Source: Thermomonas sp. (GTDB taxonomy: Bacteria > Pseudomonadota > Gammaproteobacteria > Xanthomonadales > Xanthomonadaceae). Taken from it: a stretch of DNA of 64,000 nucleotides. The first letter of the stretch is position 1. Each line of letters opens with the position of its first letter. Both the position numbers and the translations under genes were made by a program. Below the pieces are notes generated by a model. The model was not told where the DNA came from. It saw only the letters and a list, made by a program, of their open reading frames with translations, and searched no databases. The stretch lies in NCBI GenBank assembly GCA_016720345.1, contig JADKKV010000007.1:1-64000 (forward strand). The letters run 5' to 3'. Positions 19,955 to 29,479 of the stretch are shown here, in pieces.

Positions 19955-20956
19955 ATGGACGCACCCACCCCCGCCTCCGGCTTCCACATGGCCGACGTCC
20001 GCCGCAAGCGCCCCAGCGAGCGGCGCGCGGTGGCGGTCGGCGAACTGCGCGCGGGGCCGGTCGGCTTCGCCGCGCTGGCCGGCAAGACCCTGCCCAAGGG
20101 CGATGCGCTGGCGATGGCGGAAGTGGCCGGCCTGCAGGGCGCGAAGAACGCCGCCCAGCTGATGCCGCTGTGCCACCCGCTGTCGCTGGAGTACGTGGAC
20201 GTGCGCTGCGTGCCGGTGCCCGAGCGCCACGCGATCCGGGTGTATTGCGAAACCTCGCTGACCGCCAGGACCGGGGTCGAGATGGAGGCCCTGGCCGGTG
20301 CCAGCGCGGCCCTGCTCACGCTGTACGACCTGACCAAGCCGGTGGAGCCGGCGCTGTCCATCGAGGCCGTGCGCCTGCTGTTCAAGGAAGGCGGCAAGAA
20401 GGGCCTGTGGATCCATCCGGAGGGCATGGACGCCGAGGAACGCGCCTACTACCGGCCGCAGCCCGGCCCGCGCCTGGACGGCGAGGCGGTGGCGGTGGTC
20501 ACCTTGAGCGACCGCGCCGCCGCCGGCGTGTACGAAGACAAGAGCGGCGCACTGCTGGAGGAGCGGCTGCGGGCGATGGGCGCGGACGTGCACCGCCAGT
20601 TGCTGGCGGACGGCATCGAGCCGCTGGCCGCGGCCCTGCGCGCCGAAGCCGCGCGTGGCACCCCACTGGTGCTGTGCACCGGCGGCACCGGCTTCGGCCC
20701 GCGCGACCTGGCGCCCGAGGCGCTGGCGCAGGTCGCCACCCGCCCGGTGCCGGGACTGGCCGAACTGTTCCGCAGCGCCAGCAGCGCGCACACCACGCTG
20801 GCCTGGCTGAGCCGCAGCGCCTGCGCGCTGGTCGGCGACGGCACCCTGGTGCTGCTGCTGCCGGGTAGCCCGAAGGCGGTGGCGCAGGGGATGGACATCC
20901 TCGGCCCGTTGCTGCCGCATGCGCTGGCGATGATGCGCGGGCTGCCGCACGCATGA
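19955..20956 (+). CDS. bifunctional cyclic pyranopterin phosphate synthase / molybdopterin adenylyltransferase-like
   Basis: 333 residues combining two Moco enzymes. Residues ~1-165 are MoaC (FHMADVRRKRPSERRAVAVG, AAQLMPLCHPLSLEYVDV, TLYDLTKPVEPALSI). Residues ~170-330 are MoaB/MogA (AVVTLSDRAAAGVYEDKSG, LCTGGTGFGPRDLAPEAL, LLLPGSPKAVAQGMDIL). MoaC converts the MoaA product to cPMP, and MoaB/Mog adenylylates molybdopterin. It starts directly after the moaA stop (TGAATG) and overlaps moeA by four bases. MoaC-MoaB fusions are known in this lineage; no separate moaB or mogA is in the window. Confidence 0.93.
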   Translation: MDAPTPASGFHMADVRRKRPSERRAVAVGELRAGPVGFAALAGKTLPKGDALAMAEVAGLQGAKNAAQLMPLCHPLSLEYVDVRCVPVPERHAIRVYCETSLTARTGVEMEALAGASAALLTLYDLTKPVEPALSIEAVRLLFKEGGKKGLWIHPEGMDAEERAYYRPQPGPRLDGEAVAVVTLSDRAAAGVYEDKSGALLEERLRAMGADVHRQLLADGIEPLAAALRAEAARGTPLVLCTGGTGFGPRDLAPEALAQVATRPVPGLAELFRSASSAHTTLAWLSRSACALVGDGTLVLLLPGSPKAVAQGMDILGPLLPHALAMMRGLPHA

Positions 20957-22212
20957 AGACGATGCTCTCCATCGACGACGCGCTGGCGCTGATCCGCGAT
21001 TGCTGCGCGCCGCTGGGCACCGAACAGGTACCGCTGGCGGACGCCGGCGGCCGGGTGCTGGCGGCGCCGGTGGATGCCCCGCGCGACCTGCCGCCATTCG
21101 CCAATTCGGCGATGGACGGCTTCGCCCTGCGCTGGCACGACGGCCTGGCCGGCGCCACCACCCTGCCGGTGCTGGCCGAACAGGCCGCCGGCGACGGCAT
21201 CGCCGGCCAGTCCGACGGTGCCTGCAGCATCATGACCGGCGCGCGCATCCCGGACGGGCTGGACACCGTGGTTCCGGTCGAGGACTGCCGGGTGGTCGCG
21301 CGCGACGGCGAAGGCCGGCCGTTGGTGATCGCACTGGCGCACGCCCCCGCGCGTGGGCAGCACGTGCGCCACGCCGGCGAGGACGTGGCCGCCGGTGAGC
21401 GCGTGCTGGAGGCCGGTACCCGGCTGGACGAGGAAGCCCTGCTGGTGCTGCGCGGGATCGGCATCGGCACCGTGGCCGTGCACCGCCGGCCGCGGCTGGC
21501 GCTGGCCTGCACCGGCCGCGAACTGGTGGACACCGACGGCGCCGCACTGGCGCCCGGGCAGATCGCCAACACCAATGGTCCGTACCTGCAACGCCTGTTC
21601 GCGGATGCCGGCGCCGAGGTGGTCGAGCGCGTCACCCTGGCCGACGAACCCGACGCCTTCGCCACATGGCTGGCGCGCTGGCTGGACGCCGGGATCGAGC
21701 TCGTCGTCACCACCGGCGCGGTCTCGATGGGCCGCTACGACTTCGTCCCCGACGTGCTGCGCGCGGCCGGCGCGGAGCTGCGCTTCCACAAGCTGAAGAT
21801 GCGCCCGGGCAAGCCGCTGCTGTTCGCCACCGCCGGCCGCGGCACCCTGGTGTTCGGCCTGCCGGGCAACCCGGTGTCGAGCACCGTGGGTGCGCGCGTG
21901 TTCGTCGATGCCGCGCTGCGCGCGCTGGCCGGCCGCGCGCCGGAACCGGCGCTGCTGCTGCCGCTGGCCGCCGCCGCGCGCAAGAAGCCCGGCTTTTCGA
22001 TGCTGCAGAAGGCCGCGCTGGCGCTGGATGCGGACGGCCGCCTGCAGGTACGCCTGCTGCAGGGCCAGGAAAGCTTCAAGACGGCGCCGCTGCTGGCCGC
22101 GCGCGCGTGGGCCGTGCTGCCCGAAGACGCCGCCGAGCTTGCCGCCGGGACGCACGTGCCGGTGTATCCGCTGCGCCCCGGTGGCGCCCCGTTCGATGGA
22201 CTGACCCGATGA
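20953..22212 (+). CDS. moeA: molybdopterin molybdenumtransferase
   Basis: 419 residues, normal for MoeA. Domain I/II start (LIRDCCAPLGTEQVPLADAG) and PPFANSAMDGFALR, the MoCF-fold segment QIANTNGPYLQRLF and VTTGAVSMGRYDFV, the metal-insertion site KMRPGKPLLFAT and GLPGNPVSS, and a C-terminal beta domain. It inserts molybdate into adenylylated molybdopterin. It overlaps its neighbours by ATGA on both sides, so synthesis is tightly coupled. Confidence 0.95.
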   Translation: MKTMLSIDDALALIRDCCAPLGTEQVPLADAGGRVLAAPVDAPRDLPPFANSAMDGFALRWHDGLAGATTLPVLAEQAAGDGIAGQSDGACSIMTGARIPDGLDTVVPVEDCRVVARDGEGRPLVIALAHAPARGQHVRHAGEDVAAGERVLEAGTRLDEEALLVLRGIGIGTVAVHRRPRLALACTGRELVDTDGAALAPGQIANTNGPYLQRLFADAGAEVVERVTLADEPDAFATWLARWLDAGIELVVTTGAVSMGRYDFVPDVLRAAGAELRFHKLKMRPGKPLLFATAGRGTLVFGLPGNPVSSTVGARVFVDAALRALAGRAPEPALLLPLAAAARKKPGFSMLQKAALALDADGRLQVRLLQGQESFKTAPLLAARAWAVLPEDAAELAAGTHVPVYPLRPGGAPFDGLTR

Positions 22213-22469
22213 AACTGACCGTGCAACTGTTCGGCCGCTTCCGCGAATTCAGCGCGGCCCCCGAGATCGCGCTGGAACTGCCCGGCATCGCCACCGTGGC
22301 CGAATTCCGCGCCGCCTTCGACGCGTGGGCAGGCGCGCACTGGCCGGGCTATACGCCAGGCCTGCTCAAGGCCTCGGCGATCGCCACCGAATCCACCCTG
22401 CTGCACGCCGGCAGCGCGCTGCCCGCCGATGGCCGGCTGGCGCTGCTGCCGCCGGTGAGCGGAGGCTGA
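22209..22469 (+). CDS. moaD: molybdopterin synthase sulfur carrier subunit
   Basis: 86 residues, ubiquitin-like fold. Begins MKLTVQLFGRFREF and ends LLPPVSGG with the C-terminal Gly-Gly that is thiocarboxylated to carry sulfur. Overlaps the moeA stop (ATGA) and is followed two bases later by moaE, its partner subunit. Confidence 0.93.
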   Translation: MKLTVQLFGRFREFSAAPEIALELPGIATVAEFRAAFDAWAGAHWPGYTPGLLKASAIATESTLLHAGSALPADGRLALLPPVSGG

Positions 22470-22471
22470 GC

Positions 22472-23086
22472 ATGCACGCCGACCTGCACCAGGATCCGCG
22501 GATCGAATGCCACGTGGTCGACATCGCCGGGGGCCGGCTGGACCCGGCGGCGGCGATCGCGTTCGTCAGCGACGACGCCCACGGCGGCATCGACGTGTTC
22601 ATCGGCCGCGTGCGCGCGTCCAGCCATGGCCGCCAGTGCGTCGCCATCCACTACGACATGTTCGATCCGCTGGCGCTCACGATCTTCCGCAGCACCGCCG
22701 CGGCGGCGGTCGAGCGTTTCGGCCCGAAGGCGAAGTGCTACGTCGCCCATGCCCGCGGCAAGCTCGCGGTCGGCGACCTCGCGGTGGTGATCGCATTCGC
22801 CACCCCGCACCGCGACGAAGCCTTCCGCGGCTGCCGCGAGGTGATCGAGGCGGTCAAGCACCAGGCCCCGATCTGGAAGCAGGAACACTTCATCGACGGC
22901 ATGACCGAATGGAGCGAGGGCTGCTCGCTGTGCGGCCACGAGCCGGCGCAGGACGCCGCCGGCGCACCGGCCGCTGCCGCGCACGGCGCGCCCCACGCCG
23001 GCCACGACCACGCCGGCCACGACCATGCCGGCCACGACCATGCGGGGCACGCGCACGCCGGCCCCGCTGCGGTGGATCGCGCATGA
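22472..23086 (+). CDS. moaE: molybdopterin synthase catalytic subunit with His-rich tail
   Basis: 204 residues, longer than the usual ~150. The core is standard: GGIDVFIGRVRASSHGR, VAIHYDMFDPLAL, VVIAFATPHRDEAF, the lysine motif EAVKHQAPIWKQE. It transfers sulfur from MoaD onto cPMP to make molybdopterin. After EWSEGCSLCGHEP comes a ~45-residue extension with repeated AGHDH units ending in AGHAHAGP, rich in His and Asp, which looks like a metal-binding tail. The two Cys (CSLC) at the junction could add to a metal site. Confidence 0.92.
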   Translation: MHADLHQDPRIECHVVDIAGGRLDPAAAIAFVSDDAHGGIDVFIGRVRASSHGRQCVAIHYDMFDPLALTIFRSTAAAAVERFGPKAKCYVAHARGKLAVGDLAVVIAFATPHRDEAFRGCREVIEAVKHQAPIWKQEHFIDGMTEWSEGCSLCGHEPAQDAAGAPAAAAHGAPHAGHDHAGHDHAGHDHAGHAHAGPAAVDRA

Positions 23087-23439
23087 AGCTGCAGGTCGAC
23101 GCCGGCCAGCTGCGCCTGCGCCTGTCCGAGGCCGAACTCGCCCGCCTGCTCGAACAGGGCGAGGTCACGCAGGCACTGGCGTGCCCGGACGGCGCGCCCG
23201 CGCACTGCCGGGTGGGCTTGCGTGAAGACATCGACGGCGGCCACTGCACGGGCAACCTGATGGACCTGCGGGTCGAACTGCCGCGCGCGGGGTTCCACGC
23301 GTTCGCCGCGGAACGCCCGCGCCGCGACGGCTTCGCGTTCAGCTGCGGTGCGCTGCGGGTCCTGGTGGAGGTCGACGTGCGCGACAGCCACCGGGCGCGG
23401 CGCGCGGCGGCGCCACCTGCGCAAGCGCACGTGAATTGA
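23083..23439 (+). CDS. unknown protein of the Moco operon
   Basis: 118 residues, no signal peptide or membrane segment. Begins MKLQVDAGQLRLRLSEAELA, then a polar beta-rich region with GHCTGNLMDLRVELP. Three cysteines are scattered. It overlaps moaE by ATGA and its stop codon lies inside the FNR-type box of narG. Similar small proteins occur in Moco or nitrate gene clusters; I cannot name the function. Its place as last gene of the operon suggests a role in cofactor handling. Confidence 0.65.
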   Translation: MKLQVDAGQLRLRLSEAELARLLEQGEVTQALACPDGAPAHCRVGLREDIDGGHCTGNLMDLRVELPRAGFHAFAAERPRRDGFAFSCGALRVLVEVDVRDSHRARRAAAPPAQAHVN

Positions 23440-23449
23440 CCCGCATCAA
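23436..23449 (+). promoter_or_regulatory. FNR/Dnr box of the nar operon
   Basis: TTGACCCGCATCAA with TAAACT at 23472-23477, exactly the -10 position for a class II site. Predicted start near 23484, 22 bases before narG. It overlaps the stop codon of the upstream gene. Confidence 0.85.
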
Positions 23450-23505
23450 ATACACCCTGCGAACAGCCCTCTAAACTGCTGCAGCCACCGGACTGGACCC
23501 CCCAC

Positions 23506-26500
23506 ATGAGTTATTTCCTCGATCGCCTCAACTTCCTCAAGCCCGCGCCGGAGCCCTTCTCCGGCGGCCATGGCGCCACCCGGGACGATGACAGGAGCTG
23601 GGAAGACAGCTACCGCCAGCGCTGGCAGTACGACAAGATCGTGCGCTCGACCCATGGCGTGAACTGCACCGGTTCCTGCAGCTGGAAGGTGTACGTCAAG
23701 AACGGCCTGGTCACCTGGGAAACCCAGCAGACCGACTACCCGCGCACCCGCCCCGACCTGCCCAACCACGAACCGCGTGGCTGCCCGCGTGGCGCCAGCT
23801 ATTCCTGGTACCTGTACAGCGCCAACCGGGTGAAGTACCCGCTGATCCGCAGCGCCCTGCTCAAGCTCTGGCGCGACGCGCGCAAGGGCAAGGCGCCGGT
23901 GGATGCATGGGCCAGCATCGTCGAGGACGACGCCAAGGCGAAGAGCTACAAGACCAAGCGCGGCATGGGCGGCTTCGTGCGCTCCAGCTGGGACGAGGTC
24001 AACGAGATCATCGCCGCCTCCAACCTGTACACGGTCAAGCGCTGGGGCCCGGACCGGGTGGTCGGCTTCTCGCCGATCCCGGCGATGTCGATGGTCAGCT
24101 ACGCCGCCGGCGCGCGCTACCTGTCGCTGCTCGGCGGCGCCTGCCTGAGCTTCTACGACTGGTACTGCGACCTGCCGCCGTCCAGCCCGCAGGTGTGGGG
24201 CGAGCAGACCGACGTGCCGGAATCGGCCGACTGGTACAACAGCCGCTTCATCATCGCCTGGGGCTCGAACGTGCCGCAGACGCGCACGCCGGACGCCCAC
24301 TTCTTCACCGAGGCGCGCTACAACGGCACCAAGACGGTGGCGATCACCCCGGACTATTCCGAGGTCGCCAAGCTCACCGACCACTGGCTGCACCCCAAGC
24401 AGGGCACCGACGCCGCGCTGGCGTTCGCGATGGGCCACGTGATCCTGAAGGAATTCCACGTCGACAACCCGTCGCAGTACTTCACCGACTACTGCCGGCA
24501 GTACAGCGACATGCCGCTGCTGGTGCGCCTGCAGAAGCGCGCGGACGGGCGCCTGGTGCCGGAGCGCTTCCTGCGCGCCAGCGACCTCGGCGGGCTCGGC
24601 GAGGCCAACAACCCCGAGTGGAAGATGCTGGCGTTCGACGAACTCAGCGGCGGCATCACCGTGCCGAACGGCTCGGTCGGCTTCCGCTGGGGCGAGAAGG
24701 GCAAGTGGAACATCGAGGAGAAGGACAGTGCCGGTCGCGAGACCCGCCTGCACCTGAGCCTGAAGGACCTGTCCGACGGCATCGAGGCGGTCAGCTTCCC
24801 GTACTTCGGCGGCATCGAGAACGAATACTGGACCGAGTCCAAGTTCGACGAGGTGCTGGAGCGCAACATCCCGGTCAAGCGCCTGCAGCTGGCGGATGGC
24901 CAGGAGTGGGCGGTCGCCACCGTGTACGACCTGCTGCTGGCGCAGTACGGCGTCGACCGCGGCTTCGGCGGCGGCAACGTCGCCACCAGCTTCGACGACA
25001 ACGTGCCGGGCACCCCGGCGTGGCAGGAAACCGTCACCGGCGTGCCGCGCCTGGACGTGATCGAGATCGCCCGCGAGTTCGCGCGCACCGCGGACAAGAC
25101 CCACGGCCGCAGCATGATCATCGTCGGCGCGGCGATGAACCACTGGTTCCACAACGACATGAACTACCGCGGGCTGATCAACATGCTCGTGATGTGCGGC
25201 TGCGTCGGCCAGACCGGCGGCGGCTGGGCGCACTACGTGGGCCAGGAAAAGCTGCGCCCGCAGTCCGGCTGGGCCCCGCTGGCGTTCGGCACCGACTGGA
25301 GCAAGCCGCCGCGGCTGATGAACGGCACCTCGTTCTTCTACTTCAACAGCAGCCAGTACCGCTACGAGAAGCTCGACGTCTCGGAAATCCTGTCGCCGCT
25401 GGCGGACCCGGCCAGGTACAGCGGTTCGCTGGCCGACTACAACCTGCGCGCGGTGCGGATGGGCTGGTTGCCGTCGATCCCGCAGCTCAACACGAACCCG
25501 ATGCAGGTCGTGCGCGATGCCGAACAGGCGGGCATGGCGCCGGTCGACTATGCGGTCGGCAAGCTCAAGGACGGCAGCCTGGACTTCGCCTTCGCCGACC
25601 CGGACGCGCCGGAGAACTTCCCGCGCAACATGTTCATCTGGCGCTCGAACCTGCTGGGCAGCTCCGGCAAGGGCCACGAGTACATGCTCAAGCACCTGCT
25701 CGGCACCCGCCATGGCCTGCAGGGCAAGGACCTGGGCGAACGCGGCGCGACCAAGCCGGAGGAAGTGACCTGGCGTGACGAGGCCCCGGAAGGCAAGCTC
25801 GACCTGCTGGTGACGCTGGACTTCCGCATGTGCACCACCGCGCTGTACTCCGACATCGTGCTGCCCACCGCGACCTGGTACGAGAAGAACGACCTCAACA
25901 CCTCGGACATGCACCCGTTCATCCACCCGCTGTCGAAGGCGGTGGACCCGGCGTGGGAAGCGCGCAGCGACTGGGACATCTTCAAGGGCATCGCCCGCAC
26001 CGTCAGCGCGATGGCGCCCGGCGTGCTCGGGGTCGAGAAGGACCTGGTGCTGGTGCCGACCCTGCACGACACCCCGAACGAGATCTCGATGCCGTTCGCG
26101 GTCACCGACTGGAAGCGCGGCGAGTGCGAGCTGATCCCGGGCCGCACCGCGCCGTCGATGGTGGTGGTCGAGCGCGACTACCCGAACCTGTACAAGAAGT
26201 TCACCTCGATCGGCCCGCTGCTCGATACCCAGGGCAACGGCGGCAAGGGCATGAACTGGGACACCACCCACGAGATCGAGTTCCTCGGCAAGCTCAACCA
26301 CGAGGTGCTCGAGGCCGGCGTCAGCCACGGCCGCCCGCAGCTTGAAACGGCGATCGACTGCGCCGAGGCGATCATGCACCTGGCCCCGGAGACCAACGGC
26401 CACGTCGCGGTCAAGGCGTGGGCTTCGCTGGAGACCTTCACCGGCCGCGAGCACCAGCACCTGGCGGTCGGCAAGGAGCACGAGGCGATCCGCTTCCGCG

Positions 26501-27249
26501 ACATCCAGGCGCAGCCGCGCAAGATCATCAGCTCGCCGATCTGGTCCGGGCTGGAGGACGAGAACGTCAGCTACAACGCCGGCTACACCAACGTCCACGA
26601 ACTGATCCCGTGGCGCACCCTGACCGGCCGCCAGCAGTTCTACCAGGACCACGAGTGGATGGTCGCGTTCGGCGAGGGCTTCATGGGCTACCGCCCGCCG
26701 ATCAACACCAAGACGGTCAAGCCGATCATGGGCAAGAAGCCCAACGGCAACAAGGAGATCGTGCTGAACTGGATCACCCCGCACCAGAAGTGGGGCATCC
26801 ACAGCACCTATTCCGACAACCTGATCATGCAGACGCTCTCGCGCGGCGGCCCGATCGTGTGGCTGTCGGAGGACGACGCGAAGTCGGCCGGGATCGAGGA
26901 CAACGACTGGATCGAGCTGTTCAACGTCAACGGCGCGATCGCCGCGCGCGCGGTGGTCAGCCAGCGCATGATGAACGGGATCGCGATGATGTACCACGCG
27001 CAGGAACGCATCATCAACACGCCCGGCAGCGAAGTCACCGGCACCCGCGGCGGCATCCACAACTCGGTCACCCGGGTGGTGGTCAAGCCCACCCACATGA
27101 TCGGCGGCTACGCGCAGCTGGCGTACGGCTTCAACTACTACGGCACGGTCGGCACCAACCGCGATGAGGTGGTGGTCGTGCGCAAGATGGACAAGGTCGA
27201 CTGGCTTGACGGCGAACCGGTGCCGGCGGCCGCCAAGGAGGTGGTGTGA
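23506..27249 (+). CDS. narG: respiratory nitrate reductase alpha subunit
   Basis: 1247 residues, full length for the membrane-bound NarG. The N-terminal FS0 [4Fe-4S] ligands are in STHGVNCTGSCSWKVYVKNG and EPRGCPRGASYSWY. The molybdenum-ligand Asp lies in SFYDWYCDLPPSSPQVWG. Molybdopterin-binding segments continue to the C-terminus (FNYYGTVGTNRDEVVVVR). There is no Tat signal with cleavage, consistent with the cytoplasm-facing enzyme. It reduces nitrate to nitrite with bis-MGD, taking electrons from NarH. First gene of narGHJI, which are joined by 1- to 4-base overlaps, driven from an FNR-type box. Confidence 0.97.
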   Translation: MSYFLDRLNFLKPAPEPFSGGHGATRDDDRSWEDSYRQRWQYDKIVRSTHGVNCTGSCSWKVYVKNGLVTWETQQTDYPRTRPDLPNHEPRGCPRGASYSWYLYSANRVKYPLIRSALLKLWRDARKGKAPVDAWASIVEDDAKAKSYKTKRGMGGFVRSSWDEVNEIIAASNLYTVKRWGPDRVVGFSPIPAMSMVSYAAGARYLSLLGGACLSFYDWYCDLPPSSPQVWGEQTDVPESADWYNSRFIIAWGSNVPQTRTPDAHFFTEARYNGTKTVAITPDYSEVAKLTDHWLHPKQGTDAALAFAMGHVILKEFHVDNPSQYFTDYCRQYSDMPLLVRLQKRADGRLVPERFLRASDLGGLGEANNPEWKMLAFDELSGGITVPNGSVGFRWGEKGKWNIEEKDSAGRETRLHLSLKDLSDGIEAVSFPYFGGIENEYWTESKFDEVLERNIPVKRLQLADGQEWAVATVYDLLLAQYGVDRGFGGGNVATSFDDNVPGTPAWQETVTGVPRLDVIEIAREFARTADKTHGRSMIIVGAAMNHWFHNDMNYRGLINMLVMCGCVGQTGGGWAHYVGQEKLRPQSGWAPLAFGTDWSKPPRLMNGTSFFYFNSSQYRYEKLDVSEILSPLADPARYSGSLADYNLRAVRMGWLPSIPQLNTNPMQVVRDAEQAGMAPVDYAVGKLKDGSLDFAFADPDAPENFPRNMFIWRSNLLGSSGKGHEYMLKHLLGTRHGLQGKDLGERGATKPEEVTWRDEAPEGKLDLLVTLDFRMCTTALYSDIVLPTATWYEKNDLNTSDMHPFIHPLSKAVDPAWEARSDWDIFKGIARTVSAMAPGVLGVEKDLVLVPTLHDTPNEISMPFAVTDWKRGECELIPGRTAPSMVVVERDYPNLYKKFTSIGPLLDTQGNGGKGMNWDTTHEIEFLGKLNHEVLEAGVSHGRPQLETAIDCAEAIMHLAPETNGHVAVKAWASLETFTGREHQHLAVGKEHEAIRFRDIQAQPRKIISSPIWSGLEDENVSYNAGYTNVHELIPWRTLTGRQQFYQDHEWMVAFGEGFMGYRPPINTKTVKPIMGKKPNGNKEIVLNWITPHQKWGIHSTYSDNLIMQTLSRGGPIVWLSEDDAKSAGIEDNDWIELFNVNGAIAARAVVSQRMMNGIAMMYHAQERIINTPGSEVTGTRGGIHNSVTRVVVKPTHMIGGYAQLAYGFNYYGTVGTNRDEVVVVRKMDKVDWLDGEPVPAAAKEVV

Positions 27250-28796
27250 TGAAGGTCCGTGCCCAGATCGCGATGGTCCTCAACCTGGACAAGTGCATCG
27301 GCTGCCACACCTGCTCGATCACCTGCAAGAACGTGTGGACCAGCCGCGAAGGCGTCGAGTACGCCTGGTTCAACAACGTCGAGACCAAGCCCGGCATCGG
27401 CTATCCCAAGGAATGGGAGAACCAGCGCAAGTGGAACGGCGGCTGGGTGCGTGGCGCCAACGGCAAGGTCACCCTGAAGGCCGGCGGCCGCCTGCGCCTG
27501 CTGGCGAAGATCTTCGCCAACCCCGACCTGCCGCAGATCGACGACTACTACGAGCCGTTCGACTTCGACTACCAGCACCTGCACCAGGCACCGGAAGGCA
27601 AGCACCAGCCGACCGCGCGGCCGCGCTCGCTGATCACCGGCGAACGCATGCAGAAGATCCACTGGGGCCCGAACTGGGAGGAGATCCTCGGCACCGAGTT
27701 CGCCAAGCGCAGCAAGGACAGCAACTTCGAGGGCGTCCAGCGCGAGATCTACGGCGCGTTCGAGAAGACCTTCATGATGTACCTGCCGCGGCTGTGCGAG
27801 CACTGCCTGAACCCGGCCTGCGTCGCATCCTGCCCGTCCGGCGCGATCTACAAGCGCGAGGAAGACGGCATCGTCCTGATCGACCAGGACAAGTGCCGCG
27901 GCTGGCGCATGTGCGTCTCCGCCTGCCCGTACAAGAAGATCTACTACAACTGGAAGTCGGGCAAATCCGAGAAGTGCATCTTCTGCTACCCGCGCATCGA
28001 GATGGGCGAGCCGACCGTGTGCTCGGAGACCTGCGTGGGCCGCATCCGCTACCTCGGGGTGATGCTGTACGACGCCGACCGCATCCAGGAAGCCGCTTCG
28101 GTGGCGTCCGAGAAGGACCTGTACCAGGCCCACGTCGACATCTTCCTGGACCCGAACGACCCGGCGGTGATCGCCGCCGCGCGCGCCGAGGGCATCACCG
28201 ACAACTGGCTGGACGCGGCCAAGGCCTCGCCGGTGTACAAGCTGGCGATCGACTGGAAGCTGGCGCTGCCGCTGCACCCGGAATACCGCACGCTGCCGAT
28301 GGTGTGGTACGTGCCGCCGCTGTCGCCGATCCAGTCGGCCGCGGATGCCGGCCGCATCGGCAAGAACGGCGAGATCCCGGACGTGAAGTCGCTGCGGATC
28401 CCGGTGCGCTACCTCGCCAACCTGCTGACCGCGGGCGACGAGGCCCCGGTGGTGCGCGCGATGGAACGCATGCTGGCGATGCGCGCCTGGCGCCGCGCGA
28501 TGCACGTGGACGGCGTCGAGGACCTGGAGGTGCTGCACCAGGCCGGGCTGACCCTGCACCAGGCGGAGGAGATGTACCGCTACCTCGCGATCGCCAACTA
28601 CGAGGACCGCTTCGTGATCCCCACGGCGCACCGCGAGTACGCCAACGATGCGTTCGGCGAACGCGGCGGCTGCGGCTTCACCTTCGGCGACGGCTGCTCG
28701 CCGTCGAGCCCGGCGGAAGCGCTGTTCGGCGGCCGTTCGACCCAGACCTACCACGTGCCGCCGGCGCGCCAGCTGCCGGTCCGGGAGAAGGCATGA
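27249..28796 (+). CDS. narH: respiratory nitrate reductase beta subunit
   Basis: 515 residues from the ATG at 27249, which shares one base with the narG stop; a GTG three bases earlier is the alternative. Four cluster motifs are visible: CIGCHTCSITC, CEHCLNPACVASCP, CRGWRMCVSACP (Trp in place of one Cys, giving the [3Fe-4S] cluster) and CIFCYPRIEMGEPTVCSETC. It relays electrons from NarI haem to NarG. Overlaps narJ by four bases. Confidence 0.97.
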   Translation: MKVRAQIAMVLNLDKCIGCHTCSITCKNVWTSREGVEYAWFNNVETKPGIGYPKEWENQRKWNGGWVRGANGKVTLKAGGRLRLLAKIFANPDLPQIDDYYEPFDFDYQHLHQAPEGKHQPTARPRSLITGERMQKIHWGPNWEEILGTEFAKRSKDSNFEGVQREIYGAFEKTFMMYLPRLCEHCLNPACVASCPSGAIYKREEDGIVLIDQDKCRGWRMCVSACPYKKIYYNWKSGKSEKCIFCYPRIEMGEPTVCSETCVGRIRYLGVMLYDADRIQEAASVASEKDLYQAHVDIFLDPNDPAVIAAARAEGITDNWLDAAKASPVYKLAIDWKLALPLHPEYRTLPMVWYVPPLSPIQSAADAGRIGKNGEIPDVKSLRIPVRYLANLLTAGDEAPVVRAMERMLAMRAWRRAMHVDGVEDLEVLHQAGLTLHQAEEMYRYLAIANYEDRFVIPTAHREYANDAFGERGGCGFTFGDGCSPSSPAEALFGGRSTQTYHVPPARQLPVREKA

Positions 28797-29479
28797 AGCT
28801 GCTGAAGCTCATCGCCGTGCTGCTGGACTACCCGGCCGAGGAGCTGTGGGCGCACGGGGATGAACTGCGCGCGGCGATCGACGACCCGGCGCTGTCGGCG
28901 GAACGCCTCGCCGCGCTGCGCGGGTTCGTCGACGAGCTGCTGGCGACCGAACCGATGCAGGCGCAGGAACGCTGGCTGGAATTGTTCGACCGCGGGCGGG
29001 CGATGAGCCTGCTGCTGTTCGAACACATCCACGGCGAGTCGCGCGACCGCGGGCAGGCGATGGTGGACCTGATCTCGACCTACCGCGGCCACGGCTTCGA
29101 GCTGGGCGTGAAGCAGCTGCCGGACTACCTGCCGGTGGTGCTGGAATACCTGTCGATGCGGCCGGTCGCGGAAGTGCGCGACTGGCTCGGCCACATCGGC
29201 CACATCCTCGAACTGCTGGCCGCGCGCGCGCAGGAGCGCAACAGCACGTACGCGGCGCTGCTGGAGGCGCTGGTGGAGACCGCGAGCGGCCGGGTCGACC
29301 TCGACCTGCTGCGCAAGCGGGTCGCCAGCGAGGAGCGCGACGACACCCCGGAGGCGATGGACCGCGTCTGGGAAGAGGAAGCGGTGCGCTTCGGTGTCGA
29401 AGCCCCCGGCGAAGACTGCAACCCCCCTACCCGGCTTCCGTCGGGCGTGAAGCGGAACGAACCCACGGTGACGCCATGA
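28793..29479 (+). CDS. narJ: nitrate reductase assembly chaperone
   Basis: 228 residues, all-helical NarJ/TorD-type chaperone. Begins MKLLKLIAVLLDYPAEELW; conserved LFEHIHGESRDRGQAMVDL and DYLPVVLEYLSM. It assists cofactor insertion into NarG and docking on NarI, and is not part of the final enzyme. Overlaps narH and narI by ATGA. Confidence 0.95.
   Translation: MKLLKLIAVLLDYPAEELWAHGDELRAAIDDPALSAERLAALRGFVDELLATEPMQAQERWLELFDRGRAMSLLLFEHIHGESRDRGQAMVDLISTYRGHGFELGVKQLPDYLPVVLEYLSMRPVAEVRDWLGHIGHILELLAARAQERNSTYAALLEALVETASGRVDLDLLRKRVASEERDDTPEAMDRVWEEEAVRFGVEAPGEDCNPPTRLPSGVKRNEPTVTP

Noticed and set aside
22997-23060. CRISPR-like or intergenic tandem repeat
   Set aside because: The repeat is in frame within moaE and encodes AGHDH units, with no spacers.
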